This document shows positions 52,801-60,809 of a stretch of 64,000 nucleotides of DNA, one piece after another; the first letter of the stretch is position 1, and the number at the start of each line of letters is the position of its first letter. Made by a program: the position numbers and the translations under genes. Source of the DNA: JAMOAW01 sp039908535. GTDB taxonomy: Bacteria; Pseudomonadota; Magnetococcia; Magnetococcales; JADFZT01. Under the pieces are notes generated by a model. The model was not told where the DNA came from. It searched no databases and saw only the letters and a list, made by a program, of their open reading frames with translations. The stretch is from the NCBI GenBank assembly GCA_039908535.1, contig JAMOAW010000006.1, positions 1 to 64,000 on the forward strand, written 5' to 3'.

Positions 52801-52976
52801 ATAGTGCTTGGTGCGGCTCCAGTAAGGGTCGCCGAAATCTGTAAGGTGGGATAATCCACCGTGGGCAAAGCCGCCACAGGCAGCAAGCGATAGCTCAACA
52901 CGCCAAAAAGAAAGAGTGCGACCATAGTCAGCACCGTGGTGACCGGACGATGGACAAAAAAAGCGGTTATATTCAT
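49890..52976 (-). CDS. RND multidrug efflux permease (AcrB/MdtBC-type)
   Basis: The protein has 1028 residues, full length, with twelve membrane helices and two large periplasmic loops. The proton-relay Asp pair appears in VGFVVDDAIVMLENITR (helix 4). RRPV-like start ITAFFVHRPVTTVLTM and FRPIMMTTMAALVG are typical of HAE1-type drug exporters; the similarity by eye is closest to MdtB/MdtC. It exports lipophilic compounds with proton motive force. It lies ten bases after its adaptor gene. No TolC-type outer membrane gene is in the window. Confidence 0.93.
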   Translation of the reverse strand: MNITAFFVHRPVTTVLTMVALFLFGVLSYRLLPVAALPTVDYPTLQISATLTGAAPSTMANSVALPLEKEFSTIAGVESMTSTSGLGTTQISLQFNLDREIDAAAQDVQAALSSAQRRLPNNMTIPPFYRKVNPAEMPIFYLALTSEILPLTELSEFANTTLSQRISTLPGVAQVSIYGQQNPAVRVKVNPYALAVNGLSLEDVETAIQQNNPNLPTGYLLNSNRLTSLDTPDRPPTAKSYRSIVIAQKEGRPLRLEEVASVVDGPENDLVAAWFNATRGVVLAIQRQPGSNTIAVADAIQAIVPNLRQQLPAAADLAVLYDRSLTIRESVRDVQLTLLFSLVLVVGVIYLFLGNASATLIPSLALPISLVGIFPLMFYLDMSINIISLMALTLSVGFVVDDAIVMLENITRNMEEGKTPWQATLIGGRQIAFTIVSMTLSLVAVFIPVLFMGGILGRLLHEFAVAIIATVTLSGVVSLSLTPMLCSRFLKPETLGRANFIIRGSERFFLALRRGYANSLDWSLRHRRWVLLFFVCMVGWSVQVGRDMAIGFLPSEDTGQIFCMTETEQDIGFTAMSERQRQVVEIIGADPGVLATMSFIGGGNSQSALNNGRVFVRLKPMNERDHADVIVKRLRPKLAKIPGIKAFMQNLPVIRIGTQLTKSQYQYTLQGTDTDELFSWAQKVENALRQLPGFQNVTNDMQLAKAQLLVEIDRDKAATLGISPQRLEMSLYAAFGPKQISTLYAPSNQYALLLELDDPYKTDPSVLSLVQVRGANNVLVPLDAVVRVSRSVGPAAISHRGQMPAVTLSFDLAPGFSLNQAMEAIDQARDQIGMPLAIAANFQGTAQVFQSSLSGLGWLLGLAVLVIYLVLGILYESYIHPLTILSGLPAAGLGALLTLKMFQIELNLYGFVGLMMLIGIVKKNAIMMIDFAIEARRTGKLTPLEAIRQAGLVRFRPIMMTTMAALVGTMPIAFGLGAGGEARQPLGLAVVGGLILSQWLTLYITPVIYLYLEKVRVYIDPKEQQSMD

Positions 52977-52985
52977 ATTGGCTCT

Positions 52986-54134
52986 TTACAATGCGCCATG
53001 ATTCTCCCCTACCTTTTCCGTAGCCTGTATAATCTCCACTTGCGCCCCAGGCTTGAGACGCCACTGCCCCACGGTGACCACCTCCTCCCCCACGCTAACC
53101 CCCTCACGGACCACCACCCACTCTTTATCTTCCTGGGCAATGGTGAGAGAACGTAACGTCACCCTCTTGTCAGAATTGACCACATAGACAAAAGGGCCTT
53201 GACCTCCAGTTTGCACGGCCTGGGCCGGAATTAACAAAGCGTCGGGACGGTCGGCCAGTTTGACGGTGAGGGTAAGAAACATGCCTGGCCACAGGCGGTG
53301 TTCTAAATTACGCGCCTGAGCCTTCAATCGCACCGTACCGGTTTGCCGATCAATATGATTATCCAGCGCAAGCAGACGCGCTTCCACAGGTTGAGAGCTC
53401 TCATGATTGGGAAAAATTTGTAATTCCAAAGGAGCCTTGGCTTGATTTTCTCGAATAACAGAAAGATATTGCTCCGCCACCGTAAAAGTGATGCAAATAG
53501 GATCCCATTGGCTGATCTCCACCAAAGGATTGGTGTCATTGGCCTTCACCAAGTTCCCCGATTGCATCCAAATGCGCCCCGCCATGCCAGAGATTGGGGC
53601 GGTGATATGGGTAAAAGAGAGTTGAAGTTCTCCTTCAGCCACCGCCCCTCGGTCCGCCGCCACCGTTGCCTCCAGGGCTTGACGGCTGGTGACCTGCGTG
53701 GTAAGCAGCTCCTCAGAACTAAATTTTTCTTTGTTCAATACCAATTGCCGACGTTCCTTGGCACGGGCATTCTCCAAAAGAGCCAAGTCGCGCTCCAGGT
53801 TGGCCTTTAACTGGGTCAGACGATGTCGGTAAAGACGATCATCCAAATCAAACAGCAAACTCCCCTGGACCACCTCCTGACCATCGGCAAGATAAACTTT
53901 AACGATCTCTCCATCCACCCGGGATTTTACCCCCACCGAATGGCAACTCTCGGCATTCCCCATGGCATGAAGGGTCATGGGATTATTTTTTTGCACCACC
54001 AAAGCGGTCGTAACCGGTACCAAGTCACTCCCCTTTCCGCCCTTCACGGCCTCCTCTTTAGAACAGGAGGTTATGCAAATATCAGATAAAAACAATAGCA
54101 ATGCAACAAAAAACCGCTTTCGCGCCATTTCCAT
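52986..54134 (-). CDS. RND efflux periplasmic adaptor (membrane fusion) lipoprotein
   Basis: The protein has 382 residues: a lipobox-like signal (CITSCS, Cys about 24), a beta-barrel/lipoyl domain (VDGEIVKVYLADGQEVVQGS), an alpha-hairpin (about 105-165) with LTQLKANLERDLALLENAR, and the membrane-proximal domain. It bridges the permease at 49890 to an outer membrane channel. AAGGTGA is seven bases before the ATG at 54134. Confidence 0.92.
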   Translation of the reverse strand: MEMARKRFFVALLLFLSDICITSCSKEEAVKGGKGSDLVPVTTALVVQKNNPMTLHAMGNAESCHSVGVKSRVDGEIVKVYLADGQEVVQGSLLFDLDDRLYRHRLTQLKANLERDLALLENARAKERRQLVLNKEKFSSEELLTTQVTSRQALEATVAADRGAVAEGELQLSFTHITAPISGMAGRIWMQSGNLVKANDTNPLVEISQWDPICITFTVAEQYLSVIRENQAKAPLELQIFPNHESSQPVEARLLALDNHIDRQTGTVRLKAQARNLEHRLWPGMFLTLTVKLADRPDALLIPAQAVQTGGQGPFVYVVNSDKRVTLRSLTIAQEDKEWVVVREGVSVGEEVVTVGQWRLKPGAQVEIIQATEKVGENHGAL

Positions 54135-54249
54135 AGAGAGATCACCTTAAAGAAAAGAGTCTATGATCACCAGCACACAAAACAAAGCATGCTAAAATTT
54201 TATAAAGCATAAAACTTGTACCCAAAAAAGAGTCACTAAAAAATTAAAA

Positions 54250-54263
54250 TTGATCTATGTCAA
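54250..54263. promoter_or_regulatory. FNR/DNR-type binding site candidate
   Basis: TTGAT-CTAT-GTCAA matches the TTGAT-N4-ATCAA palindrome of FNR/NNR/DNR regulators with one G/A difference. It lies in the 472-base A/T-rich gap (54135-54606) between the divergent RND adaptor and the Nap-like cluster, about 115 bases from the first and 345 from the second. A further imperfect pair TTTGAC/GTCAAA lies near 54479-54506. Nothing else stands out in the gap. Confidence 0.5.
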
Positions 54264-54606
54264 TTTACAAAAATCACTCTATTCTTATCTACACTCCTCA
54301 AAACTATTAAAATCTTTACAGGATCACGTGAATGGAAAAAACGATACAATAAGTTACATTAATCAATCATAAAAAACATATAAATATCAATCATTTAATA
54401 AATAAAAAATTACAATTATGTCTTGCCTATAAAAAAAAATCCTAAAAAAAAAATCAACGTAACGGCCAATTTTTCCTTTGACATTTTACATCAAAAAGGT
54501 CAAATTTTACATTATTAATAAATTACAAAAGAACGCATTGTTCACCAAATCTGTGTAAAATCTTTTTTTGTGGAAAAACCTATCAAAAATGAATGGAGGA
54601 AAAGGT

Positions 54607-55311
54607 ATGCGACACCAAGGTAAGAGAATGATATGGATGTTTATATCAGGATTGGCGTTATTCGGATATACAGGTTATGCGGTATCCCAAACCAATACGG
54701 CACCCGTAGATGAGAAAAAATCAGAATTCGTAGCATCCGTTGATCCAAAACAAATTCAACACGGAAAAATGCTCTACACTGAAAACTGCCAAGTATGCCA
54801 CCAAGAAGAAGGAAAAGGCAAACCCGGTGTCGCCCCATCCCTCACCAATAAAGAACTCCTCACGGCGGCTTCCGACGAATTTCTTCTCTCGACCATTCGC
54901 GATGGTCGTGCTGAAACCCCCATGCCTGCTTGGGGAGAGACGCTTAAACAAGAAGAAATACAAGATATTATCTCCTATTTGCGCAGCTATTCCAAAGGCC
55001 CAATGGTTGCCAATATGTTAGATAAAGATCATACGGCTATGGGTGACCCACGCCTTGGGAAACGGTGGTTTGCCCAAATCTGCGCCGGTTGCCACGGCCC
55101 CAACGGCGAAGGATATGAAGGTTCTGGTTCTGGTACCGCCATTGGTAAATCTGGATTCCTCAACAAGGCAACCGATGGATTCATCCGTTATATCATCCAA
55201 AATGGCCGCTCCAATACCTCCATGCGCGGTTTCTCTGGTGCAGAGGGATTGGCTCATTTAAATGACCAGGAAATTGATGATATTATTTCATATCTGCGCA
55301 TCCTCCAATAA
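54607..55311 (+). CDS. Diheme cytochrome c (two class I domains)
   Basis: From ATG 54607 (GGAGG eight bases upstream) the protein has 234 residues: a signal peptide (cleavage near GYAVSQ, about residue 27), and two class I heme domains with CQVCH (about 61-65) and CAGCH (about 158-162). Each ends in the helix pattern EIQDIISYLRS or EIDDIISYLRI. Candidate axial methionines are in TPMPAWG and TSMRGF. It precedes napA and is the likely electron donor to it in place of NapB. 65 bases separate the two genes. Confidence 0.88.
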   Translation: MRHQGKRMIWMFISGLALFGYTGYAVSQTNTAPVDEKKSEFVASVDPKQIQHGKMLYTENCQVCHQEEGKGKPGVAPSLTNKELLTAASDEFLLSTIRDGRAETPMPAWGETLKQEEIQDIISYLRSYSKGPMVANMLDKDHTAMGDPRLGKRWFAQICAGCHGPNGEGYEGSGSGTAIGKSGFLNKATDGFIRYIIQNGRSNTSMRGFSGAEGLAHLNDQEIDDIISYLRILQ

Positions 55312-55376
55312 CGGATCGTCGCGTCAAATACGGAAACCTAAGGTTATCTTTATATTCGTAAGGCAAGGAGAACATA

Positions 55377-58112
55377 ATGAAGCGTGATCGCATGAGTTTA
55401 GGCCGTCGGGCCTTTTTAAAAGGCAGTGGTGCCATGGTTGTTGCTGGTACAGCTGGCACAAGTCTTATGATGAATAACCCTGAATTGGTCGCCGCCGAAG
55501 CCCCGGCCACCAATGTCAAAGATGTCAAATCCTCAACCAGTAAAACCTCTTATGCCGCTTGCCCCTATTGTGGTGTTGGCTGCGGGACCATCATCCAGAC
55601 CGAAAATGGCAAAATCACCTCCATGCAACCAGACCGGGATCACCCGACGAACAAAGGTCTACAGTGCATCAAAGGACTCACCGCTGCCGAACCTATCTAT
55701 GTGGACCGTCTCGAAGGGGATTGCTACGTCCGTAAAGATGTCTGGGCCGAATGGAAAAAACCCGGTCATGGCGATATTGAATATGTCTCGAAGACCAAAG
55801 GGGCCTTTGATGAGGAACTCTGGGATCGGGTTCCCTATGAAGATGCTGGCAATATGATCGCTGAAAAAGTCGCCCACTTTGCCAAAAAATATTCCGGCAA
55901 CTCCATTGGCTTGTATGGTTCTGGTCAGTTAACCCTGGAAGGCCAATATCTGGAAAATCTATTTCTCAAGGGTGTTTTGGGTTCCAACACCATTGAGGCC
56001 AATGCCCGTATGTGCATGACCTCGGCGGTAACGGCCTATTTTGCCACTCTAGGTTCTGACACCCCCCCCTTGTGTTACGAAGACCTGGAACTGTGCGATA
56101 TGATTATGCATTTCGGTCACAACCCACGGGAAGCCCATCCCATTGTCTTCTGGCGGATTGCCGACCATAAAAAACGCATGGACATTCCCACTGTCGTCGT
56201 GGACCCAAGACGTACCGGTACGGTCCAAGGTTATTCTGACATCAATGCCAAGAATACCGTTCATGTCCCGATTCTCAATGGTGACATCGCCTTTCTAAAC
56301 GCCATTGCCCACGTTTTGCTCAAGGATCATCCCGATGTCATTGATTGGGATTTCATGAAAGAGAACACCAAAGACTGGGAAGAGTACACCAAGGGAGTTG
56401 CTGAAAAATATAGCCCCGAGCAGGTTCAACAATTTATGGGCGGGGTCAATCACCCAGTTCCCCCTGAACTCATCCGTCACGTTGCAGGACTTTTTGCCGA
56501 TGCCACTCGCAAACGGTTGGCACGTAAAAAAGCTGGTCAACCCGAACAAGGCGGTGTCATTATTATGTGGGGTATTGGCTATAACCAACACATCCACGGT
56601 CAACACAACGTCATCTCCATTATCAACCTGCTCTCCATGACAGGCAATCTGGCCAAACCCGGCTGCGGTCCTTTCTCAATGACTGGACAACCCAATGCCA
56701 TGGGCGAACGCTTAACGGGTGGTCTGACGGGTCGTCTCCCCTTTAATATCGGCCTGGACAACGAAAAACATCTCTCCCATATGGCCGCAGCCTGGAATGT
56801 TCCAGAAGATAATCTCAAAACATCTGCCAAGGCGCAAAATCCCGGTTTTGCTGTAGGAATGATGGAGCGGGCCCAAAAAGGCGATGTCAAGGCCATGTTC
56901 CTAATCTACGCCACCCACATTGATCTACCCGATACCCATAACTTGGTACGCCCGGCCTTGAACAAGGCCTTTGTCATCGCACAAGAGATCTATCGTCACG
57001 CCCCCAACAATCTCTATGCCGATGTCATTTTACCCGCTGCCACTTGGGGTGAAGTGCAGGGAGTCTATATCAACTCTGAACGCCGACTCCATGTAATAGA
57101 CAAAGCGGCCCAGGCTCCCAAAGGATGCAAACCAGATTTGGACATGGTCATCGACAAAGGCCGCCATATTGCCACTCTTTTAGGCATGGATGGCGAAAAA
57201 ATCTTCCCATGGAAACGGGATCCCGCAACGGGCGAATACAACGCGGCAGAAATCTTTGAAGCCTTCATTCTCGCCTCTAAAGGGACCGATAGCGACCTGA
57301 CAGGCATGTTGGAAGTACAGAAAAAAGATGGTCTGACCCCTTATGATCAAATCCGCAGCATTGACGGCAAAGACAGAGGGATGCAGTGGCCCGCTCCCAA
57401 CTATGAAATTGCCAAAGCTGGAGGCACCAAACGCCGTTATATGAATCAAGAAGGGTGGGCCGAAAGACCCTACGGAATGTTCCGCAAACCAGATGGCAAA
57501 ATGCAGTTTAAACTGTGCCATATGGACTATTCCAATCGGGTGGAACTCACCAACAAGCTCATGGAGTTTGGGCGTAAAGATGGCGACAAAAACCTGTTCA
57601 CCATTGACAACCTCGACCTCATGAAAGAGGCTCGTGACAAAGCCATGACCCCGGATCTACCCGATGAAGATTTTCGCAACCAGGCTTGGCATGCGGTCCC
57701 AAAAGACAAATATCCCATGTGGTTGGGCCTTGGCGTGGTCTACGAGCATTTTCATACGGCCAAATCCAATCGTAGCCCCACCACCCGCCGTCTGGTTCCA
57801 GAACAGTATGTGGAAATGCATCCAGATGACGCCAAAGAGATGGGCATCAAAGACGGCGATTTAATCAACCTGATCACCCGTCGTGGCCAATTCCAAGCCC
57901 GTGCCCAGGTGGGTACCAATAGCCTTGTCAAACCAGCCCGTAACAGCGTCCCCAGAGGCTATCTCTTCAGCCCCTGGAACCTCTCCGTGGCCGATAGTGC
58001 CGATCCCAAAAAGAATAAATGGCTGGTCAATGGGACGTCAAGCCGTATTTGGGATACCGTGTCGGGTCAGGTAGACTTTAAAAAGCTGGCCTGCCGGGTC
58101 GAAAAAGCGTAA
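55377..58112 (+). CDS. napA: NapA-type periplasmic molybdopterin oxidoreductase (nitrate reductase-like)
   Basis: The protein has 911 residues, about 80 longer than typical NapA. A Tat signal (GRRAFLKG, residues 9-16) leads to the [4Fe-4S] motif CPYCGVGCG with a later Cys in GLQCIKG. The Mo-ligand position is Cys in NARMCMTSAV. GNLAKPGCGPFSMTGQPNAMGE matches the NapA/Nas signature GPFSLTGQPNAMG, and the C-terminal domain is complete. These point to a nitrate reductase; another Cys-ligated Mo oxidoreductase is possible. AAGGAGA precedes the ATG. NapG and NapH genes follow. Confidence 0.82.
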   Translation: MKRDRMSLGRRAFLKGSGAMVVAGTAGTSLMMNNPELVAAEAPATNVKDVKSSTSKTSYAACPYCGVGCGTIIQTENGKITSMQPDRDHPTNKGLQCIKGLTAAEPIYVDRLEGDCYVRKDVWAEWKKPGHGDIEYVSKTKGAFDEELWDRVPYEDAGNMIAEKVAHFAKKYSGNSIGLYGSGQLTLEGQYLENLFLKGVLGSNTIEANARMCMTSAVTAYFATLGSDTPPLCYEDLELCDMIMHFGHNPREAHPIVFWRIADHKKRMDIPTVVVDPRRTGTVQGYSDINAKNTVHVPILNGDIAFLNAIAHVLLKDHPDVIDWDFMKENTKDWEEYTKGVAEKYSPEQVQQFMGGVNHPVPPELIRHVAGLFADATRKRLARKKAGQPEQGGVIIMWGIGYNQHIHGQHNVISIINLLSMTGNLAKPGCGPFSMTGQPNAMGERLTGGLTGRLPFNIGLDNEKHLSHMAAAWNVPEDNLKTSAKAQNPGFAVGMMERAQKGDVKAMFLIYATHIDLPDTHNLVRPALNKAFVIAQEIYRHAPNNLYADVILPAATWGEVQGVYINSERRLHVIDKAAQAPKGCKPDLDMVIDKGRHIATLLGMDGEKIFPWKRDPATGEYNAAEIFEAFILASKGTDSDLTGMLEVQKKDGLTPYDQIRSIDGKDRGMQWPAPNYEIAKAGGTKRRYMNQEGWAERPYGMFRKPDGKMQFKLCHMDYSNRVELTNKLMEFGRKDGDKNLFTIDNLDLMKEARDKAMTPDLPDEDFRNQAWHAVPKDKYPMWLGLGVVYEHFHTAKSNRSPTTRRLVPEQYVEMHPDDAKEMGIKDGDLINLITRRGQFQARAQVGTNSLVKPARNSVPRGYLFSPWNLSVADSADPKKNKWLVNGTSSRIWDTVSGQVDFKKLACRVEKA

Positions 58113-58138
58113 AGAGTATCTTATCACTCCAATTTAGT

Positions 58139-58177
58139 TTTATCGGACTGGATCTTCTCAAGATCCAGTCCGATAAA
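58139..58177 (+). terminator. 18-bp perfect hairpin inside the nap-like operon
   Basis: Bases 58139-58156 are exactly complementary to 58160-58177 with a CTC loop. It lies 26 bases after the napA stop. The sequence after it is CACAG, not a T run, so it is probably an RNA stability or partial-termination structure protecting the napA message rather than a full terminator. Confidence 0.6.
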
Positions 58178-58201
58178 CACAGTTAAAGGAGTTCGTTCTC
58201 T

Positions 58202-58795
58202 GTGTTTAGACGTAGCTTCTTAAAGGCGTTAGGTGTTCTTGTTATCACTGCTGCTGGGACCGCCTCTCCTCTCCACGCCAGACCAACGGCTGAATATCGT
58301 TTACGATTTTTACGTCCTCCAGGTGCGGATAAAGACGATCAATTTCTCACCCAGTGTATTCGTTGCGGACAATGCGGCCAAATCTGCCCCAATCAAGCCA
58401 TTCGTTATTTTAATCTGGAAAACGGGCTGGCCTCGTTGGATACACCGCATATCATTCCTCGAGAGCAAGCCTGTATTTTATGTATGAAGTGTGGCGAAAT
58501 CTGCCCTTCGGGGGCCATCCCTAAAATTCCCAGGGAAGCAGAAGCCATTCTCACTCATGTCCGCATGGGCATGGCTGTAGTGGATCAAAATCTATGCCTC
58601 TCTTACCAAGGAAAAACGTGTGGTGTTTGTTACCGAGCCTGCCCTCTGCAAGGTGTCGCCCTTAAAGTAGGCATGTTAGAACAACCCTCCGTTACCAATC
58701 AATGTGTCGGTTGTGGATTATGTGAACGCTCCTGCATTCAAATGCCACAGGCGATACGTATTTTTCCAATGCGGCAGGATGCCGCTACCGTCTGA
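58202..58795 (+). CDS. napG: NapG-like four-cluster ferredoxin (Tat-exported)
   Basis: The protein has 197 residues starting at GTG 58202 after AAGGAG. A Tat signal RRSFLKAL leads to four [4Fe-4S] motifs: CIRCGQCGQICP, CILCMKCGEICP, the spaced C...CGVCYRACP, and CVGCGLCERSC. This is the NapG arrangement, which passes electrons from the membrane NapH toward periplasmic Nap. The last cluster ends CIQMP instead of CP. napH follows 23 bases later. The intact second cluster contrasts with the second NapG at 59834. Confidence 0.85.
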   Translation: MFRRSFLKALGVLVITAAGTASPLHARPTAEYRLRFLRPPGADKDDQFLTQCIRCGQCGQICPNQAIRYFNLENGLASLDTPHIIPREQACILCMKCGEICPSGAIPKIPREAEAILTHVRMGMAVVDQNLCLSYQGKTCGVCYRACPLQGVALKVGMLEQPSVTNQCVGCGLCERSCIQMPQAIRIFPMRQDAATV

Positions 58796-58817
58796 CCTTT
58801 TTAAAATAGGTTTTTTC

Positions 58818-59834
58818 ATGAACTTACATACCCCGCCGCCAGCTTTTTTCTTTTTAAAACATATCAATAAATTCCGTTGGCTCACGTTAACGCTGGTCTT
58901 TGGTCTGTTAATTGCTTTGCCCTACATCAGCTTGTATCAAAATTTTCGGGCGGCGCATGCCTATGATTTTTTACCTCCAAGCGATGTCCGTATTTATGAT
59001 GCGGTGGAATGGTTGACGGCTCCCTTTATTCACACCCATGAGGCCTCTGAACTCAATGCCATCAAGGGGAACACCTGGTCGGGAACTCTTTTCGGTCTAA
59101 AGTTGAGCGATCCCTTAACCTTAGTCAGCCAAATGGCCACCCAACTTCAGGTCTACTGGCCATTAATCCTCACAGTCTTGCTGCCAATCGGACTGACGGT
59201 GTTATTTGGTCGATTTTATTGTGGCTGGATCTGCCCGGCTACTTTTCTTTATGAACTTTTCGATAAATTACGTCTTTTGCTGCTGCGCTCTGGCATACCT
59301 TTAGGTGCGGTACGGTTGGATTTACGCTTAAAATATTTGGTCTTGGCCATTGGAATCGCGTTATCGACCGCGCTTGGCACGGTGGTTTTTTCAGCCATTT
59401 ATCCCCCGGCCATTATTGGACGAGAGTTACAATATTGGATTACAGTTAACAGTATTGGGGCCGGGAGTACATTTTTTGCGGTGACCCTTTTGTTTGATCT
59501 TTTGGTTTCAAGACGTGGTTTTTGTCGTTATTTATGCCCAGGAGGTGCCCTTTACTCCCTTTTGGGACGCTATCGACTGTTGCGCATCCAGCGTTTACCG
59601 AACCATTGCAACGATTGCACCCTGTGCAACCGTGAATGCCAATTTGGTCTCAAGCCCATGCGAGATGAATTTGGTCAGGAGTGCAACAACTGTACCGCCT
59701 GTATCGCGGTCTGTCCTACGCAAGCCTTGACTTTTAAAATCACCCCCAAAGATCAATCCTACCAGGGCCATGGTCATCTTGGTCCCGCTTATAAACGGAC
59801 ACAAGTGACGATGGACAAGGAAAAGGTGAACTAA
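58818..59834 (+). CDS. napH: NapH-like membrane ferredoxin
   Basis: From ATG 58818 the protein has 338 residues. Several membrane helices carry two CxxxCP-type motifs facing the cytoplasm (GWICPATFLYE and FCRYLCPGGALYSLLG), followed by two C-terminal ferredoxin sites (CNDCTLCNRECQ, CNNCTACIAVCP). NapH takes electrons from quinol and gives them to NapG. The longer frame from 58704 overlaps napG and was rejected. Its stop overlaps the next ATG (TAATG). Confidence 0.88.
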   Translation: MNLHTPPPAFFFLKHINKFRWLTLTLVFGLLIALPYISLYQNFRAAHAYDFLPPSDVRIYDAVEWLTAPFIHTHEASELNAIKGNTWSGTLFGLKLSDPLTLVSQMATQLQVYWPLILTVLLPIGLTVLFGRFYCGWICPATFLYELFDKLRLLLLRSGIPLGAVRLDLRLKYLVLAIGIALSTALGTVVFSAIYPPAIIGRELQYWITVNSIGAGSTFFAVTLLFDLLVSRRGFCRYLCPGGALYSLLGRYRLLRIQRLPNHCNDCTLCNRECQFGLKPMRDEFGQECNNCTACIAVCPTQALTFKITPKDQSYQGHGHLGPAYKRTQVTMDKEKVN

Positions 59835-60517
59835 TGCAACGGCGCACCTTTTTACAACAACTCATTTTTGCCAGTGCCGTTGGAGCCGGGGCCTCCACCC
59901 CTTTTGCCTTGGCGCGTCTAATGACCCCCAACGCCAACGCCGCCCCCCACACCCATTTACGTCCCCCAGGCGCCCTTCAAAATGAACAAGCTTTCATTGA
60001 GGCCTGCATCGGTTGTGGCTATTGTGGAGAGGCCTGTCCGGTTGGGGCCATTCGGTTTTATACCCGCGAGGGGGGAAATAAAATCAATACCCCTTATATC
60101 AACCCAGAGATCAAAGCCTGTACTTTGAGCGGTCACTGCATGAAGGTGTGTCCCACCAACGCCTTGACCGAGACCCCCATCAAAGAGATCAAAATGGGTA
60201 TTGCCAAAATTGATCGTTCGGGCTGTTATCCCTGGGTGGATCGAGGCGTCTGTGGGGCCTGTGTAACGGGTTGTCCAGTTGGCAAGGAGGCCATCACCTT
60301 TGCCTTTGCCAATTTTTATCGACCCGTGGTTTTAAAAGGGTGCGTGGGGTGTGGGGTCTGCGTGGAAGTATGTCCTCATCCCAGTTTACCCATTAAAATT
60401 GTCAGTCACTTGTTGGCGGTCAATGCACCAGAAAGCATTGTTCCAGAACCCTCCTTGCCCCCAGAGATAATCGGCATTGTCGAAAAAAAGGAGACGCCTG
60501 GCCTCATGCCATTTTAA
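59834..60517 (+). CDS. napG: Second NapG-like ferredoxin with altered cluster II
   Basis: The protein has 227 residues: Tat signal RRTFLQQL, then CIGCGYCGEACP, CTLSGHCMKVCP, CGACVTGCP and CVGCGVCVEVCP. In the second motif the middle cysteine is Ser (CTLSGHC, against CILCMKC in the gene at 58202), so that site has three cysteines left and could hold a [3Fe-4S] or an incomplete cluster. The start overlaps the napH stop. A type B element follows downstream. Confidence 0.85.
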   Translation: MQRRTFLQQLIFASAVGAGASTPFALARLMTPNANAAPHTHLRPPGALQNEQAFIEACIGCGYCGEACPVGAIRFYTREGGNKINTPYINPEIKACTLSGHCMKVCPTNALTETPIKEIKMGIAKIDRSGCYPWVDRGVCGACVTGCPVGKEAITFAFANFYRPVVLKGCVGCGVCVEVCPHPSLPIKIVSHLLAVNAPESIVPEPSLPPEIIGIVEKKETPGLMPF

Positions 60518-60567
60518 TCTTTCTAAAAAAGAGTTATTTTAACTTTTACCCTCTTTTATTCAGGAGT

Positions 60568-60790
60568 GTAACCGTTCAGCGAAGTAAAATTTTACATTAA
60601 TTAAAACTCAATGATTTATTGCTTTGGCGTAACATATATTAATAAAAAAAAGGGGTCTGGGGAATTGCCCCCAGGGTTTTGCTTTTGACTTTGCTTTTGA
60701 CTTCGGTTTTGCTTTCTTCAAATAGCAGGGGGGTTGGGGGATGCAATCCCCCAAGGTCTTGTTTTTGATTTTTTTTATCTAAACGGTTAC
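60568..60790. mobile_element. Type B miniature inverted-repeat element, copy 2
   Basis: GTAACCGTT (60568-60576) and AACGGTTAC (60782-60790) are the ends. The exact 8-bp flanking duplication TCAGGAGT occurs at 60560-60567 and 60791-60798. The core from ATATATTAATAAAAAAAAGG onward is almost identical to copy 1; about 45 extra bases lie at the left end. The duplicated target contains AGGAG, so a ribosome site is retained before the downstream gene at 60810. Confidence 0.88.
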
Positions 60791-60809
60791 TCAGGAGTTT
60801 GGTCCATTC

